Positions 1-7,265 of a DNA stretch of 64,000 bases are shown here, piece after piece. The position numbers were made by a program, and so were the translations under genes. The DNA is from a virus. Position 1 is the first letter of the stretch. Each line of letters opens with the position of its first letter. Under the pieces are notes generated by a model. That model did not search any database. It was not told where the DNA came from and saw only the letters and a list, made by a program, of their open reading frames with translations. Location: IMG/VR virus record IMGVR_UViG_3300021197_002039, positions 1 through 64,000 of that record; one strand, 5' to 3'.

Positions 1-393
1 TTATGCTACCATCCCTTCTGCTATTTTGTCATTCATTGTCATGTATTTTCTTACCGTGTCGTTCTTAGGACACTCTGTAAGTCTGTTGATTGTCACCAAC
101 TCTGTTTCCGCTTGTAGAAACTTTCTTTCAAAAGCGATTGTCTCTTTGATTCTTCTAAGATATTCACTTCTGTCCGAACTCTGAAAGCCTTGCCAATCAG
201 GCCAATCATTTAGGCACCAAAGCTCTTCATTGGCACAAGATAATTCATGTCTTGTTTCAACTAGGCCTTCTGTGATTGCTGTAGACATCAAATTTCTAAC
301 TAGGTCTGTTTCACCGTTGTAATGAGTGTCTAATTCTTTGTAAAGATTTTCTGTAGAAATCTTCTTATTGTAATGTTGGTCTTTTTTATACAT
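1..393 (-). CDS. Hypothetical protein, 130 aa
   Basis: I do not recognise a family. The protein is charged and mostly helical-looking, rich in Glu, Arg and Asn, with no membrane segment. The reading frame is open further upstream, but the codons before position 393 spell the promoter-proximal ribosome-site cassette (AAAGGAGTTGAAA), so the start is taken as the ATG at 393 just after it. A sigma-70-like promoter lies directly upstream. The same cassette precedes the divergent gene at 3091, suggesting both are expressed together, probably early. Confidence 0.8.
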   Translation of the reverse strand: MYKKDQHYNKKISTENLYKELDTHYNGETDLVRNLMSTAITEGLVETRHELSCANEELWCLNDWPDWQGFQSSDRSEYLRRIKETIAFERKFLQAETELVTINRLTECPKNDTVRKYMTMNDKIAEGMVA

Positions 394-419
394 ATTTTCA
401 ACTCCTTTGTTCATAATTC

Positions 420-447
420 AGTATAACATGGATGGTAATAGCGTCAA
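420..447 (-). promoter_or_regulatory. Promoter TTGACG-16-TATACT for the gene at 1-393
   Basis: On the minus strand the -35 is TTGACG (442-447), the spacer is 16 nt and the -10 is TATACT (420-425), preceded by an extended ATGT element. The 30 nt from the -10 through the ribosome site (396-425) are identical to 3062-3091 in front of the gene at 3091. Confidence 0.75.
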
Positions 448-459
448 CCTACCAAAAAA

Positions 460-508
460 CACAACATCTAGTATCACAACCTGTGGTTGGCACAACATAT
501 AGTGCCAT
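460..508. repeat. Dispersed 15-bp element, two copies
   Basis: CACAACATCTAGT at 460-472 and a palindromic variant (GGCAC ... GTGCC) at 489-508 match, in inverse orientation, the CACTAGATGTTGTG-like units at 2995-3010 and 4578-4655. The first copy lies just upstream of the promoter at 420-447. The second copy and the rest of this stretch overlap no or little gene sequence, so it could be an operator. Confidence 0.5.
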
Positions 509-514
509 TCTAAA

Positions 515-769
515 TTATCTTTCATATATTGCGAATCTATCCGCGAACTCTTTATGGCAAAAAGCACCTGGTCTAGTGTATCCATATCTGGACTTGCCAC
601 GATACTTCTTCCTAATCTTAACGACCTTTGCCAGTCTACTCGCCATCAAGTGATTGTGCCAACTATTAGGTATGTCTTTGGCAAAGGCCGATTCATATGT
701 AGGAGCCTTATATTTGTCTAGCCATACCTGTATTTCCTTAGGCAGGCAGAATTTCACTAATCTATCCAT
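515..769 (-). CDS. Hypothetical basic protein, 84 aa
   Basis: No family recognised. The N-terminal half is neutral and the middle is basic (KIRKKYRGKSRYGY). The start overlaps the stop of the preceding minus-strand gene by 8 nt, so it is probably translated from the same message as the genes at 762-2862. Confidence 0.7.
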   Translation of the reverse strand: MDRLVKFCLPKEIQVWLDKYKAPTYESAFAKDIPNSWHNHLMASRLAKVVKIRKKYRGKSRYGYTRPGAFCHKEFADRFAIYER

Positions 770-1451
770 CTATACTGTCTCCACGATTCACATAGAAACT
801 TGAGCTCTTACCGGTGCTGTCTTCTTCAAGGTAGTAGGCTTCACCGTTGTATTCAATATCATTGAACACCTTGAAGCCATCCGCATTGGTGTATCTAATT
901 TTCAGTTTGTCCAACTCAATCCCGTCCGGACCTGTCTTTATGATGTCTGGCGTGTGCCAACCACCCTTGTTGAAGTATTGTCCGAAAACATAGTATTCAT
1001 TCTCACAACTCTTTGAACTGGCATTATGCTCTTCATCACATACAACTTCTGCTCCAAGGCTCTCAAGGTCCCCGAAGTCGTGTTGGATGTCTTGAACATA
1101 GCCACCATCTTCATTCTCCAACGGCTTGCCATCCTTGTCCATTTCTTCGATATACATGGTCTGTGAGTCATCCCATTCAGGTCCACTCATATGACAGATA
1201 TCACCGTATTCATAGAATGGTTGATCAAATTGAGCCCTCTTGGGTATCTCCTTGTTGGCATCTTCGGCATCGAAGTCTACCTGACCCATGTACTCTTCAA
1301 ATCCATCATTGTCTGACCAATACTCCCATTGATCTTTTGTAATCGTTCCCATGGCCACCTCGCCACCGTACCTGCTGAAGTTCAGTCTGAAGTACCTGAT
1401 AGGATTCTTTATGGTCCTAATAAGTTTTTTCTTTTGTTTTATCGTTGCCAT
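762..1451 (-). CDS. Hypothetical acidic protein, 229 aa
   Basis: The first 30 residues are basic (KQKKKLIRTIKNPIRYFRL) and the remainder is strongly acidic with many Asp, Glu, Tyr and Trp residues and two Cys. No motif of known function is visible. It sits in a chain of minus-strand genes; its ATG overlaps the stop codon of the gene at 1451-1690 (ATGA), indicating translational coupling. Confidence 0.8.
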   Translation of the reverse strand: MATIKQKKKLIRTIKNPIRYFRLNFSRYGGEVAMGTITKDQWEYWSDNDGFEEYMGQVDFDAEDANKEIPKRAQFDQPFYEYGDICHMSGPEWDDSQTMYIEEMDKDGKPLENEDGGYVQDIQHDFGDLESLGAEVVCDEEHNASSKSCENEYYVFGQYFNKGGWHTPDIIKTGPDGIELDKLKIRYTNADGFKVFNDIEYNGEAYYLEEDSTGKSSSFYVNRGDSIDG

Positions 1452-1690
1452 CAGTCGTTATGCTTATTCAAGAAATGTCCCAGGTGATCCGGTGTTCTGC
1501 CTTTCATTGGCTTGTGACCCAGGTAATTGTGGCCTTCGTTGACCACTACCGGTTGTCCGTTGCCTATGTCACAGACCCAACCCATCGGACCTATCATCAC
1601 AGCCTTGCCCTTGCAGGTCTGTCCTTGCTCGTTCTCGTACCAGACCCTGTCACCCTTCTGTATCTCGTCAAATAATTCATCCGTCCACAT
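1451..1690 (-). CDS. Hypothetical protein, 79 aa, SH3-like composition
   Basis: Not recognised. The sequence has a short beta-rich look (GDRVWYENEQGQTCKGKAVMIG) like small SH3/KOW-type folds; this is impression only. The frame extends upstream, but a good ribosome site (GGGGAG) lies 8 nt before the ATG at 1690, which also overlaps the stop of the upstream gene by 1 nt. Part of the 515-2862 operon. Confidence 0.75.
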   Translation of the reverse strand: MWTDELFDEIQKGDRVWYENEQGQTCKGKAVMIGPMGWVCDIGNGQPVVVNEGHNYLGHKPMKGRTPDHLGHFLNKHND

Positions 1691-1908
1691 TATACACTCT
1701 CCCCTAATGGATTGTCTTTTGGATAGTTGGATCCATCCCAATCATCCTCATCGTACTCTTCCTCGTTGATGAAAAACTCATTGGAGTGAGCCATGTCCGC
1801 CACGTCATCCTCTGACATATACTTCAGGCACGACATTATGACAGTATCCCGGTCCAGGATACCTTCCTCAACCATCTCTAATATCTTGTTGGTCGCTTGT
1901 CTCGTCAT
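1690..1908 (-). CDS. Hypothetical acidic protein, 72 aa
   Basis: Small protein with an acidic C terminus (EEEYDEDDWDGS). A very strong ribosome site, GGAGGAGG, precedes the ATG at 1908. The start overlaps the stop of the gene at 1908-2573 and its own stop overlaps the next start, so the operon is read as a tightly coupled unit. No function assigned. Confidence 0.75.
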   Translation of the reverse strand: MTRQATNKILEMVEEGILDRDTVIMSCLKYMSEDDVADMAHSNEFFINEEEYDEDDWDGSNYPKDNPLGESV

Positions 1909-2573
1909 TATGCCTCCTCCCCTATGTTCATCGCTTGACCTTTAACATACTCATGGACATCTTCTTTTTCTGCTTCTTGTTCTGCTTCGTACTCCGCCAT
2001 AGACTCCGTGATGTTGAAAACATCATCCAGGGTAGAACCTACGCCATCCTGCCAAAAGTCATCTGTTGATTTGTAATCACTTGGAGCATAACAATCGTCA
2101 ACACCATCATTCCACTCGCCCATGAAATCACAGCCACCTTCATAATAAAATGCCCTCACGGAACAATCGGAATTATTCTCCAAGAACTTCTCATAAGCAT
2201 TGATTGGTGGTGCCCAGGCCGAACTGAATCCAAACGATATAGTGGATTCGCCCTCGCTCTGTTCTGAATGATATTGTCTGTCCACACCATAGAATTCACA
2301 TACTTCCCATTTGGTAGACCAATTGTTCACTCTCCAATCGTACCAATTTTCTGCTCCGAACTCTAACTTCCTAGACTTCCTTGCATTTTTCTCCGCCTTA
2401 GTCTTTGCTATCGGACCTGCTTCTGTGTCTAACATCACCTTAGGCATTGGATGGAAGAATTGTAATAATCCATTTTCTGCATTATTACTTTCTTCTTTTA
2501 CAATCTTCTCTATCTTGTCTATCACGGAATTCGGACCCGTGATAGATAGTTGATTATCGCACCAATTAGGCAT
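1908..2573 (-). CDS. Api92/YubB-like ferredoxin-fold domain protein, 221 aa
   Basis: The N terminus MPNWCDNQLSITG is characteristic of the Api92-like/YubB family (DUF1281), which occurs on phages and plasmids and is predicted to adopt a ferredoxin-like fold; its biochemical role is unknown. A central Trp-rich region (ENWYDWRVNNWSTKW) and an acidic C-terminal tail follow. The start is placed at the ATG at 2573, giving MPNWC as the N terminus. It overlaps the gene at 2566 by 8 nt. Confidence 0.8.
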   Translation of the reverse strand: MPNWCDNQLSITGPNSVIDKIEKIVKEESNNAENGLLQFFHPMPKVMLDTEAGPIAKTKAEKNARKSRKLEFGAENWYDWRVNNWSTKWEVCEFYGVDRQYHSEQSEGESTISFGFSSAWAPPINAYEKFLENNSDCSVRAFYYEGGCDFMGEWNDGVDDCYAPSDYKSTDDFWQDGVGSTLDDVFNITESMAEYEAEQEAEKEDVHEYVKGQAMNIGEEA

Positions 2574-2862
2574 CAACCGCCTCCTTGGATTTGATTAAAG
2601 TAAGATGAGATCCTGGAACATTCCATCTCTGACCTCTGTCAGTTCTCACCAACACATATTTGATCTTAACTTTTTCAACAGTACCGGTTTCTGTGACACC
2701 GTGTCTGCCTTGGAACGATACTCTATCATTGAATTTCAAATTATGAGCATCTGTGAAGTGTAATTGATTTCTTCTCAATTTCACCGCTTCTACAACTTTG
2801 TTCAATTCATCATTGTTCAATACATAGATGTCTTGAATCATTTTGTTCAACTTCATATACAT
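2566..2862 (-). CDS. Hypothetical protein with KOW/SH3-like C terminus, 98 aa
   Basis: Residues 1-40 are helical. Residues 40-90 (DRVSFQGRHGVTETGTVEKV, then RTDRGQRWNVPGSHL) read like a small beta-barrel of the KOW/SH3 type. The ATG at 2862 follows AAAGGAGTTGAAAA, the same ribosome-site block used at 393 and 3091, and a promoter lies immediately upstream. First gene of the minus-strand operon running to 515. Confidence 0.8.
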   Translation of the reverse strand: MYMKLNKMIQDIYVLNNDELNKVVEAVKLRRNQLHFTDAHNLKFNDRVSFQGRHGVTETGTVEKVKIKYVLVRTDRGQRWNVPGSHLTLIKSKEAVDA

Positions 2863-2895
2863 TTTTTCAACTCCTTTTTTGGTTAATGTATATTC

Positions 2896-2923
2896 AGTAT
2901 ATATTGGATTGGTAATGCGTCAA
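2896..2923 (-). promoter_or_regulatory. Promoter TTGACG-16-TATACT for the 2862-515 operon
   Basis: Minus strand: -35 TTGACG (2918-2923), 16-nt spacer, -10 TATACT (2896-2901), followed by GAAT as in the sister promoters at 420-447 and 3040-3067. It fires away from the promoter at 3040. Confidence 0.75.
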
Positions 2924-2994
2924 CCTCCTGTAGAAGTCGCATAGAATGGAGTGTTTTTAAGACATGACTATATCTAGTAGTTGGTCTTGCCAAG

Positions 2995-3014
2995 TGGCAC
3001 TAGATGATGTCGGC
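2995..3014. repeat. Dispersed 15-bp element, single copy
   Basis: GGCACTAGATGATGTCGGC lies between the divergent promoters at 2896-2923 and 3040-3067 and matches the units at 460-508 and 4578-4655 with two or three changes. The position is suitable for an operator acting on both promoters. The rest of 2924-3039 holds nothing else I can identify. Confidence 0.4.
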
Positions 3015-3039
3015 ATTATATTATATATACATCACCAGG

Positions 3040-3067
3040 TTGACCCAATCCAGATCCATGCTATACT
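3040..3067 (+). promoter_or_regulatory. Promoter TTGACC-16-TATACT for the 3091-4177 operon
   Basis: -35 TTGACC (3040-3045), 16-nt spacer ending in ATGC, -10 TATACT (3062-3067). Identical from the -10 onward, for 30 nt, to the promoter/ribosome-site block of the gene at 1-393. Confidence 0.75.
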
Positions 3068-3090
3068 GAATTATGAACAAAGGAGTTGAA

Positions 3091-3480
3091 ATGCAGAAAA
3101 TAGATTATACAAATAAACACGACATCATGGTAGGATATATTGACAGAAGTCAGAATATTTGTGCCGTTCAAACAGGATGGAAGACAACGCCAGAAGAGAT
3201 GGCAAAAATTTTAGATAGGAAATATCCAACAAAAGAAGATTCAATCAAAGTTGTAGATTCGCCTGTTCTAATTCCTACATTTAGAAAAGAAGACTATTGG
3301 GGAGTTGAAGGATTTGGTGATGTAATTGAATCAAACCTTTCTTGGCACAAGGAAGTTATGAGAAAAAAAGTTGGTCATTTGTTCTGCCACATGACAGGAG
3401 TTTGGAAATATTCAGACAATGGTATTGACTGGACGCCTATCAGAGAAGAATTCGCAGAAGAGTTCAAGGAGGTTGCTTAA
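3091..3480 (+). CDS. Hypothetical protein, 129 aa
   Basis: No family recognised. A mixed alpha/beta, soluble-looking protein. The frame is open from an ATG at 3073, but those codons contain the ribosome site AAAGGAG, so the ATG at 3091 is chosen. First of four plus-strand genes with overlaps of 1-4 nt, transcribed from the promoter at 3040. Confidence 0.8.
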   Translation: MQKIDYTNKHDIMVGYIDRSQNICAVQTGWKTTPEEMAKILDRKYPTKEDSIKVVDSPVLIPTFRKEDYWGVEGFGDVIESNLSWHKEVMRKKVGHLFCHMTGVWKYSDNGIDWTPIREEFAEEFKEVA

Positions 3481-3737
3481 TGTCAGTTGAATTACAGACA
3501 AAATCCATAGACGAGATCTACGAGGACATGATAGACCAATACACCAAAGGTGAATACCTAGATGGCTGTACCTCTTATGGTGAGGATGCCCTGATGGGTC
3601 CGGACAAGTTCGCAGACAGATTCCAACACATCTGTTTCGGATTCGGATACAGGGAGGCGGAGATCATACCAGCGAAGAACGAGATCAGAGAATGGTGCCA
3701 AGAACACTTGAGCCATTTGGAAAGCAAGTTTAGATAG
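3480..3737 (+). CDS. Hypothetical acidic protein, 85 aa
   Basis: Not recognised. Acidic N-terminal half (DEIYEDMIDQYTKGEYLDG), no membrane segment. The ATG shares its A with the stop codon of the previous gene (TAATG) and the next gene begins directly after its stop, so it is the second gene of the 3091-4177 operon. Confidence 0.75.
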   Translation: MSVELQTKSIDEIYEDMIDQYTKGEYLDGCTSYGEDALMGPDKFADRFQHICFGFGYREAEIIPAKNEIREWCQEHLSHLESKFR

Positions 3738-3944
3738 ATGATCATAGAAACCGTATTCGGCCTGCTGTTATCATTCGCCAGTGCCGGTGAGACTGCCAAT
3801 ACCAGCACCAAGGTACTATCCGCATTGAACACCACATCGAAGATCATAAAGAAGACCGAGAACAAGGAGATGGATGACAGCATCCATGAAGAATTACATC
3901 AAATGACAAAAGACTTTATCTTTAAAATAGGAGATCTAAAATGA
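3738..3944 (+). CDS. Hypothetical small protein with hydrophobic N terminus, 68 aa
   Basis: The N terminus (MIIETVFGLLLSFASAGETA) could be a weak signal peptide or membrane anchor; the remainder is a charged helix. It starts immediately after the upstream stop and ends overlapping the ATG of the next gene (ATGA). Confidence 0.6.
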   Translation: MIIETVFGLLLSFASAGETANTSTKVLSALNTTSKIIKKTENKEMDDSIHEELHQMTKDFIFKIGDLK

Positions 3945-4177
3945 CTATACACGAAACACATAAACACCATTTCCAGGTTGCAGACATAGGTGACTGGGAT
4001 TTGGACCAAGACAGAAGCATCGTACCAAGTATTCATTCTAGCCTAAAGCGACAGGGCATAGAGGGAGTGGTAGATGGAGACGAGATGAACAATGCCTCAT
4101 TCACCATTTGGACTTATAGTCCTAGAGATGTTGTAGCAGAAGCCTTAAAGGCCGATGGTATCGAACTAGAAGATTAA
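3941..4177 (+). CDS. Hypothetical protein, 78 aa
   Basis: Not recognised. His-rich N terminus (ETHKHHFQ) followed by an acidic soluble sequence. Last gene of the 3091 operon; it ends exactly where the convergent gene 4178-4699 ends. Confidence 0.7.
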   Translation: MTIHETHKHHFQVADIGDWDLDQDRSIVPSIHSSLKRQGIEGVVDGDEMNNASFTIWTYSPRDVVAEALKADGIELED

Positions 4178-4699
4178 TTACTTTTTAGGCCTTACAATTT
4201 TAGATTTGACTGGTGCTCTGGCACCTGTTCTTTTGGCCACCGATTTGCCCTTGTTGGACCTCTTCTTGATCTGGGCACCTTTCAATCTCAGAGAACCTGC
4301 TCCTGATCTCTTGGTCTGTGCCATTTTCTTGCCTGCTATCTTGGCCTTGGCCTGTCTCTTCGCCCTTATCTTCGCACCCTTGACAGGGTCTCTTCTAGCG
4401 AAACAGGTGCTGGGTTTGGCCACGATACGACCTTTCCTTGGACCTGATGAGCATCTGAAACCTTGCTTGACTGAACCTTTCTTGGCACGCCTCAGGATCT
4501 GGCTGACGCCCTCCGCAATGGCCGAATGGTCTGGATGTTCCTCGATGGTGTCAACCTCCAGTGCCGAGGTATTTTCTGACACTATATCTTGTGGCACTAC
4601 ATCTTGTGTTTGGTCTACCTTAATGGCACTAGATGTTGTGACACTAGATGTTGTGTCTTGTGATTTGGTTGGCACTAAGGTGATTTCCGTGATCTTCAT
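4178..4699 (-). CDS. Basic protein with Ser/Thr-rich N terminus, 173 aa; possible nucleic-acid-binding virion protein
   Basis: Residues 1-55 are Thr/Ser/Val/Asp-rich and contain pentapeptide repeats (TTSSV TTSSA; QDVVP QDIVS) encoded by a dispersed 15-bp DNA element. Residues 65-173 are extremely Lys/Arg-rich (GFRCSSGPRKGRIV, then KRQAKAKIAGKKMAQ) like internal DNA-condensing phage proteins. A perfect T4-like late octamer TATAAATA is 5 nt upstream of the start, which suits a late virion component. The related basic proteins at 4876 and 13217 share the Lys/Arg/Gly/Ser composition. Function is inferred from composition only. Confidence 0.75.
   Translation of the reverse strand: MKITEITLVPTKSQDTTSSVTTSSAIKVDQTQDVVPQDIVSENTSALEVDTIEEHPDHSAIAEGVSQILRRAKKGSVKQGFRCSSGPRKGRIVAKPSTCFARRDPVKGAKIRAKRQAKAKIAGKKMAQTKRSGAGSLRLKGAQIKKRSNKGKSVAKRTGARAPVKSKIVRPKK
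4578..4655. repeat. Four copies of the dispersed 15-bp element inside a gene
   Basis: Units G(A/G)CACTA(G/T/C)AT(G/C)TTGTG occur at 4578-4593, 4593-4608, 4625-4640 and 4640-4655, in two head-to-tail pairs with 15-nt period. On the minus strand they encode pentapeptide repeats near the N terminus of the gene at 4178. Related copies lie in non-coding DNA at 460-508 and 2995-3014. Confidence 0.65.
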
Positions 4700-4704
4700 A
4701 CAGG

Positions 4705-4712
4705 TATTTATA
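4705..4712 (-). promoter_or_regulatory. T4-like late promoter octamer TATAAATA
   Basis: TATAAATA on the minus strand, 5 nt before the ATG at 4699. It matches the T4-type late -10 element recognised by a phage late sigma factor. The short distance would give a leaderless or nearly leaderless message. Confidence 0.6.
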
Positions 4713-4740
4713 GACCTTACACCTAACTATACTAAACCTT

Positions 4741-4788
4741 ACTGATGCTTAAACTGATGCTTAAACTGATGCTTAAACTGATGCTTAA
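4741..4788. repeat. Perfect 12-bp tandem repeat, four copies
   Basis: ACTGATGCTTAA is repeated four times without mismatch and followed by a partial unit. It lies in the non-coding gap between the divergent genes at 4178 and 4876. Possible iterons or a slippage product; nothing else in 4713-4875 is identifiable apart from an imperfect TTGACA at 4842. Confidence 0.85.
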
Positions 4789-4875
4789 ACCTAAGAACTG
4801 ATAACATTTTGTTACGGGTGCTACATTCTGCACAAGATCAACTTGACATGGACGTATGTGTTAAATACACATGCA

Positions 4876-5112
4876 ATGAAGATATTCGAGATATACAACA
4901 CAGACGAGAACATAGGACCAGCGCCAACCAGTGCCTGTAGCAGGCCAGCAAAGGATCTACCTGCGTCATGGATATCGTCATGCAAGTCACAGGGCAAACG
5001 AAAACGTACCGGTAACAGAAGTGAGAAGATCGGTGGCAAGACAATGAAGGTCAGTGGCAAACGTATCAAAGGCCGTAAGTACGGTGGACCTCTGCCAGAC
5101 TACTCAAAATAA
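4876..5112 (+). CDS. Small basic protein, 78 aa
   Basis: N terminus MKIFEIYNTDENIGP, then a Cys/Ser segment with two Cys (SACSRPAKD; ISSCKSQ) and a Lys/Arg/Gly-rich tail (KRKRTGNRSEKIGG, KVSGKRIKGRKYGG). The composition resembles the C-terminal half of the gene at 4178 and suggests nucleic-acid binding or packaging. The frame is open upstream, but MKIFEI at 4876 is the most natural start; TTAAATAC 12-19 nt before it may be a degenerate late promoter. Confidence 0.65.
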   Translation: MKIFEIYNTDENIGPAPTSACSRPAKDLPASWISSCKSQGKRKRTGNRSEKIGGKTMKVSGKRIKGRKYGGPLPDYSK

Positions 5113-5129
5113 TCTAAAAAATCAAAGAC

Positions 5130-6101
5130 CTAATAGCGAGCCAATAGCGAGCCTTCTCGGTATAGGTCCTGCGTGACGCAGTGTACACCACCATCCCAGA
5201 ACCATCTGTGCCTGAAAGGGGTGATCACGGGTGTTATGTTGTGCTTCTCAAGGAAGTCGAACACCTGTTTGTTATAGTTGTTGACTAGTATGGTGTTGGT
5301 GTCTATGGATAGCATGTTGACTTCAAACACTGTCTCCTCCACGTAGCCCACCCAATCTTTGAAGTAGGTTTCCACGTACTCTGAGAAGTCGTCGCTGTCC
5401 TCCTCACCTGGAACCCACCACTTGCCTCCGTTCTTCTGTTTGACCTTACGGAACGGAGACATCTGATCCCAGTACTTGTCTTCCAGATAGCATATATCCC
5501 ATCCAGGGAACTTCTCCTCGTAGTTCTGTATATCAAACAGTGTTACTATGCAACCAGGCTTGGGCACACACCAGGTGCAGTCTCCGTGTCCCTCGTGTTT
5601 CATCACATCAACGTTGAAGCCTTCATTGGTCCATTGTTGCTGATATTCTTTTACCAACGCACTGTCTCTCCAAGTGGGTTTGTTGGTGCCCCAGTGAAGT
5701 TCGTTGCCTAACCTGTGTATGAAACTGGTGCTGATCAACTTCTGCTGTTCACAGTCCTTAACGATTACTTTGTTTTCCACCCTGTCCAACAATGATTTGT
5801 ATTCGGGTCTGTTGTTGTTGACGTACAGTGTTTCCCCTATCACTGCCATGTCATCCCTGGGTTGGTTCGCAGGCCTATGAATGGTGTCCGTTTCTACTAT
5901 GTCAGGACGCAGTGTTTCCACACCGGACTTGTTCAACACATCACATAGGTTCTGGTAGTCCTCCTCTGTCTCATCCAATATCTTGAACAATATATCTTTT
6001 ACTTTTTGATTCTTTATTTCCCTGAACTGCTCTTTGTTGTAGGTCCTGCCAACCAAACAGGTCTTGAGTTTGTCGAATGTGGAATACCCTTTTACCTTCA
6101 T
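5130..6101 (-). CDS. Amidinotransferase-family protein (divergent), 323 aa
   Basis: Belongs to the amidinotransferase/guanidine-modifying superfamily, which moves an amidino group from arginine or hydrolyses guanidines through a catalytic Cys. The C-terminal block DGGVHCVTQDL (Cys about 308) corresponds to GGGFHCWTCD of glycine amidinotransferase, preceded by a segment (VNMLSIDTNTILVNN) that aligns with the same region of that enzyme. Candidate Asp and His partners are RDD (83-84) and GHGDCT (His172). It is more divergent than the sister gene at 8822. The ATG overlaps the stop of the aminotransferase-like gene at 6098 (ATGA). Substrate unknown. Confidence 0.8.
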   Translation of the reverse strand: MKVKGYSTFDKLKTCLVGRTYNKEQFREIKNQKVKDILFKILDETEEDYQNLCDVLNKSGVETLRPDIVETDTIHRPANQPRDDMAVIGETLYVNNNRPEYKSLLDRVENKVIVKDCEQQKLISTSFIHRLGNELHWGTNKPTWRDSALVKEYQQQWTNEGFNVDVMKHEGHGDCTWCVPKPGCIVTLFDIQNYEEKFPGWDICYLEDKYWDQMSPFRKVKQKNGGKWWVPGEEDSDDFSEYVETYFKDWVGYVEETVFEVNMLSIDTNTILVNNYNKQVFDFLEKHNITPVITPFRHRWFWDGGVHCVTQDLYREGSLLARY

Positions 6102-6682
6102 AGTATCTGTATGTCTCTCACATCTGGGTATGGCTTGTATCGGTGTTCGAAGTCTCCGGCAGATATGTAGTTGTCAAGTAAAAGTGTTGCACTCTCACAC
6201 TCCTCGTATCTCATCATGTAATGGAATCCTTGCTTGAATACTTTCTGGTCTATCCATCTATCATAGGACGGGTCTCTTCCATCATAGCTCATCATCTTAA
6301 GTTGCCTGTAGTGTTCTTCGTTGTCCAATAGTATCGCCCCACCTCTGACATTGTCTAAGGGTTTGCTGTGACCAAAACTTAGACACTGGTATTGCTTCGG
6401 TCTGTACATGTTGGGCTTCAAACATCTGGCACTGTCCCAGACAGGTGTGCCCAAGAACTGGTACTCGTCCTTCCATGGTGTGATTGAAAGTTCATACTCA
6501 ACTCCTAGCAGTTCCATGGTCATTGGGATACTGATGTAGGTGAAAGACGAGAAACGGCACGTCTTGATCTCCAATAGCCTGAAACATAATTCAATTGCGT
6601 GGGTGCAACAGTCAGTGGTCACCACGTAAGGTGCACCTGTAAAGTCTGCTAAATTATTTTCAAATGTTTCTACCGATCCCAT
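6098..6682 (-). CDS. Short DegT/DnrJ/EryC1-type aminotransferase-like protein, 194 aa
   Basis: Sequence features fit the PLP-dependent DegT/DnrJ/EryC1/StrS fold that makes amino sugars: an N-terminal FTGAPYVVTTDCCTHAIEL block, a central SFTYISIPMT block, and FGHSKPLDNVRGGAIL, in which the Lys is the likely PLP-binding residue. Family members are about 370 aa; this one is about half that and lacks the small domain, so it may be a minimal or inactive form. The start is placed at MGSVETFEN (6682); a longer frame to 6718 would overlap the divergent gene at 6708. Translationally coupled to the amidinotransferase-like gene 5130-6101. Confidence 0.7.
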   Translation of the reverse strand: MGSVETFENNLADFTGAPYVVTTDCCTHAIELCFRLLEIKTCRFSSFTYISIPMTMELLGVEYELSITPWKDEYQFLGTPVWDSARCLKPNMYRPKQYQCLSFGHSKPLDNVRGGAILLDNEEHYRQLKMMSYDGRDPSYDRWIDQKVFKQGFHYMMRYEECESATLLLDNYISAGDFEHRYKPYPDVRDIQIL

Positions 6683-6707
6683 ACTTTGATAATTATCTAC
6701 ATATATT

Positions 6708-7265
6708 ATGAAGTACACCTACTCTGACTGGAATAACAAGCAAGGTACAATACCTGTAAATTGGCAACCTAAACACTACGAAGACCTTCCATGGTACGAG
6801 AATCCAGACAAGGATCAAGGGTTTTCAACTTCAAAGGAAAACTATCAAATTTACAAAGAACGAGTAGGTTGTTTAATACCAAAGTTTGAACACGTAGGTA
6901 AAGGTATCTTCATACCAGAAGATGTAGACAAAATATTTGGATATGTGCTTGATTACTTTGATCTCCAGTCTCCGGTTTATGCTTTCGCAAAGTATAAGCC
7001 TGGACTTCTACTGCCATGGCATAAGGATAACTATCCCACCTATGCCAAAAATAAAAAAGCCGAAGTTCAAAACATAGCAAGAGTAATGATATTCTTGCAT
7101 GATCCTGCACCCGGACACCAACTATGGATTGAGGATAAGTTTTGTTCTGGTCCAGCAGGTTCTTGGTTCAGTTGGCATGGTGCGACTAAGCACATGGCCG
7201 CGAACCTAGGCGAAACAGATAGATATGTGATACAGATTACTGGGATAGTGCCGCAAACATCTTAG
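6708..7265 (+). CDS. 2OG-Fe(II) oxygenase-like protein, 185 aa
   Basis: A double-stranded beta-helix oxygenase is suggested by the iron-binding pattern: HxD in LPWHKDNY (about residues 103-107), a distal His in WHGATKHMAANLG (about 160-170), and the typical beta-strand spacing around RVMIFLHD and YVIQITG. Such enzymes hydroxylate or otherwise oxidise small molecules, sugars, proteins or bases using 2-oxoglutarate and O2. Similar proteins occur at 17140 and on the minus strand at 48001. The substrate is not deducible. It overlaps the convergent SGNH hydrolase gene by 29 nt. Confidence 0.7.
   Translation: MKYTYSDWNNKQGTIPVNWQPKHYEDLPWYENPDKDQGFSTSKENYQIYKERVGCLIPKFEHVGKGIFIPEDVDKIFGYVLDYFDLQSPVYAFAKYKPGLLLPWHKDNYPTYAKNKKAEVQNIARVMIFLHDPAPGHQLWIEDKFCSGPAGSWFSWHGATKHMAANLGETDRYVIQITGIVPQTS

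Noticed and set aside
4741-4788. CRISPR-like array
   Set aside because: Units are 12 bp and directly adjacent with no spacers.
4741-4788. Hammerhead ribozyme core suggested by CTGATG
   Set aside because: The GAAA core and the flanking stems are missing; the motif is simply the tandem unit.
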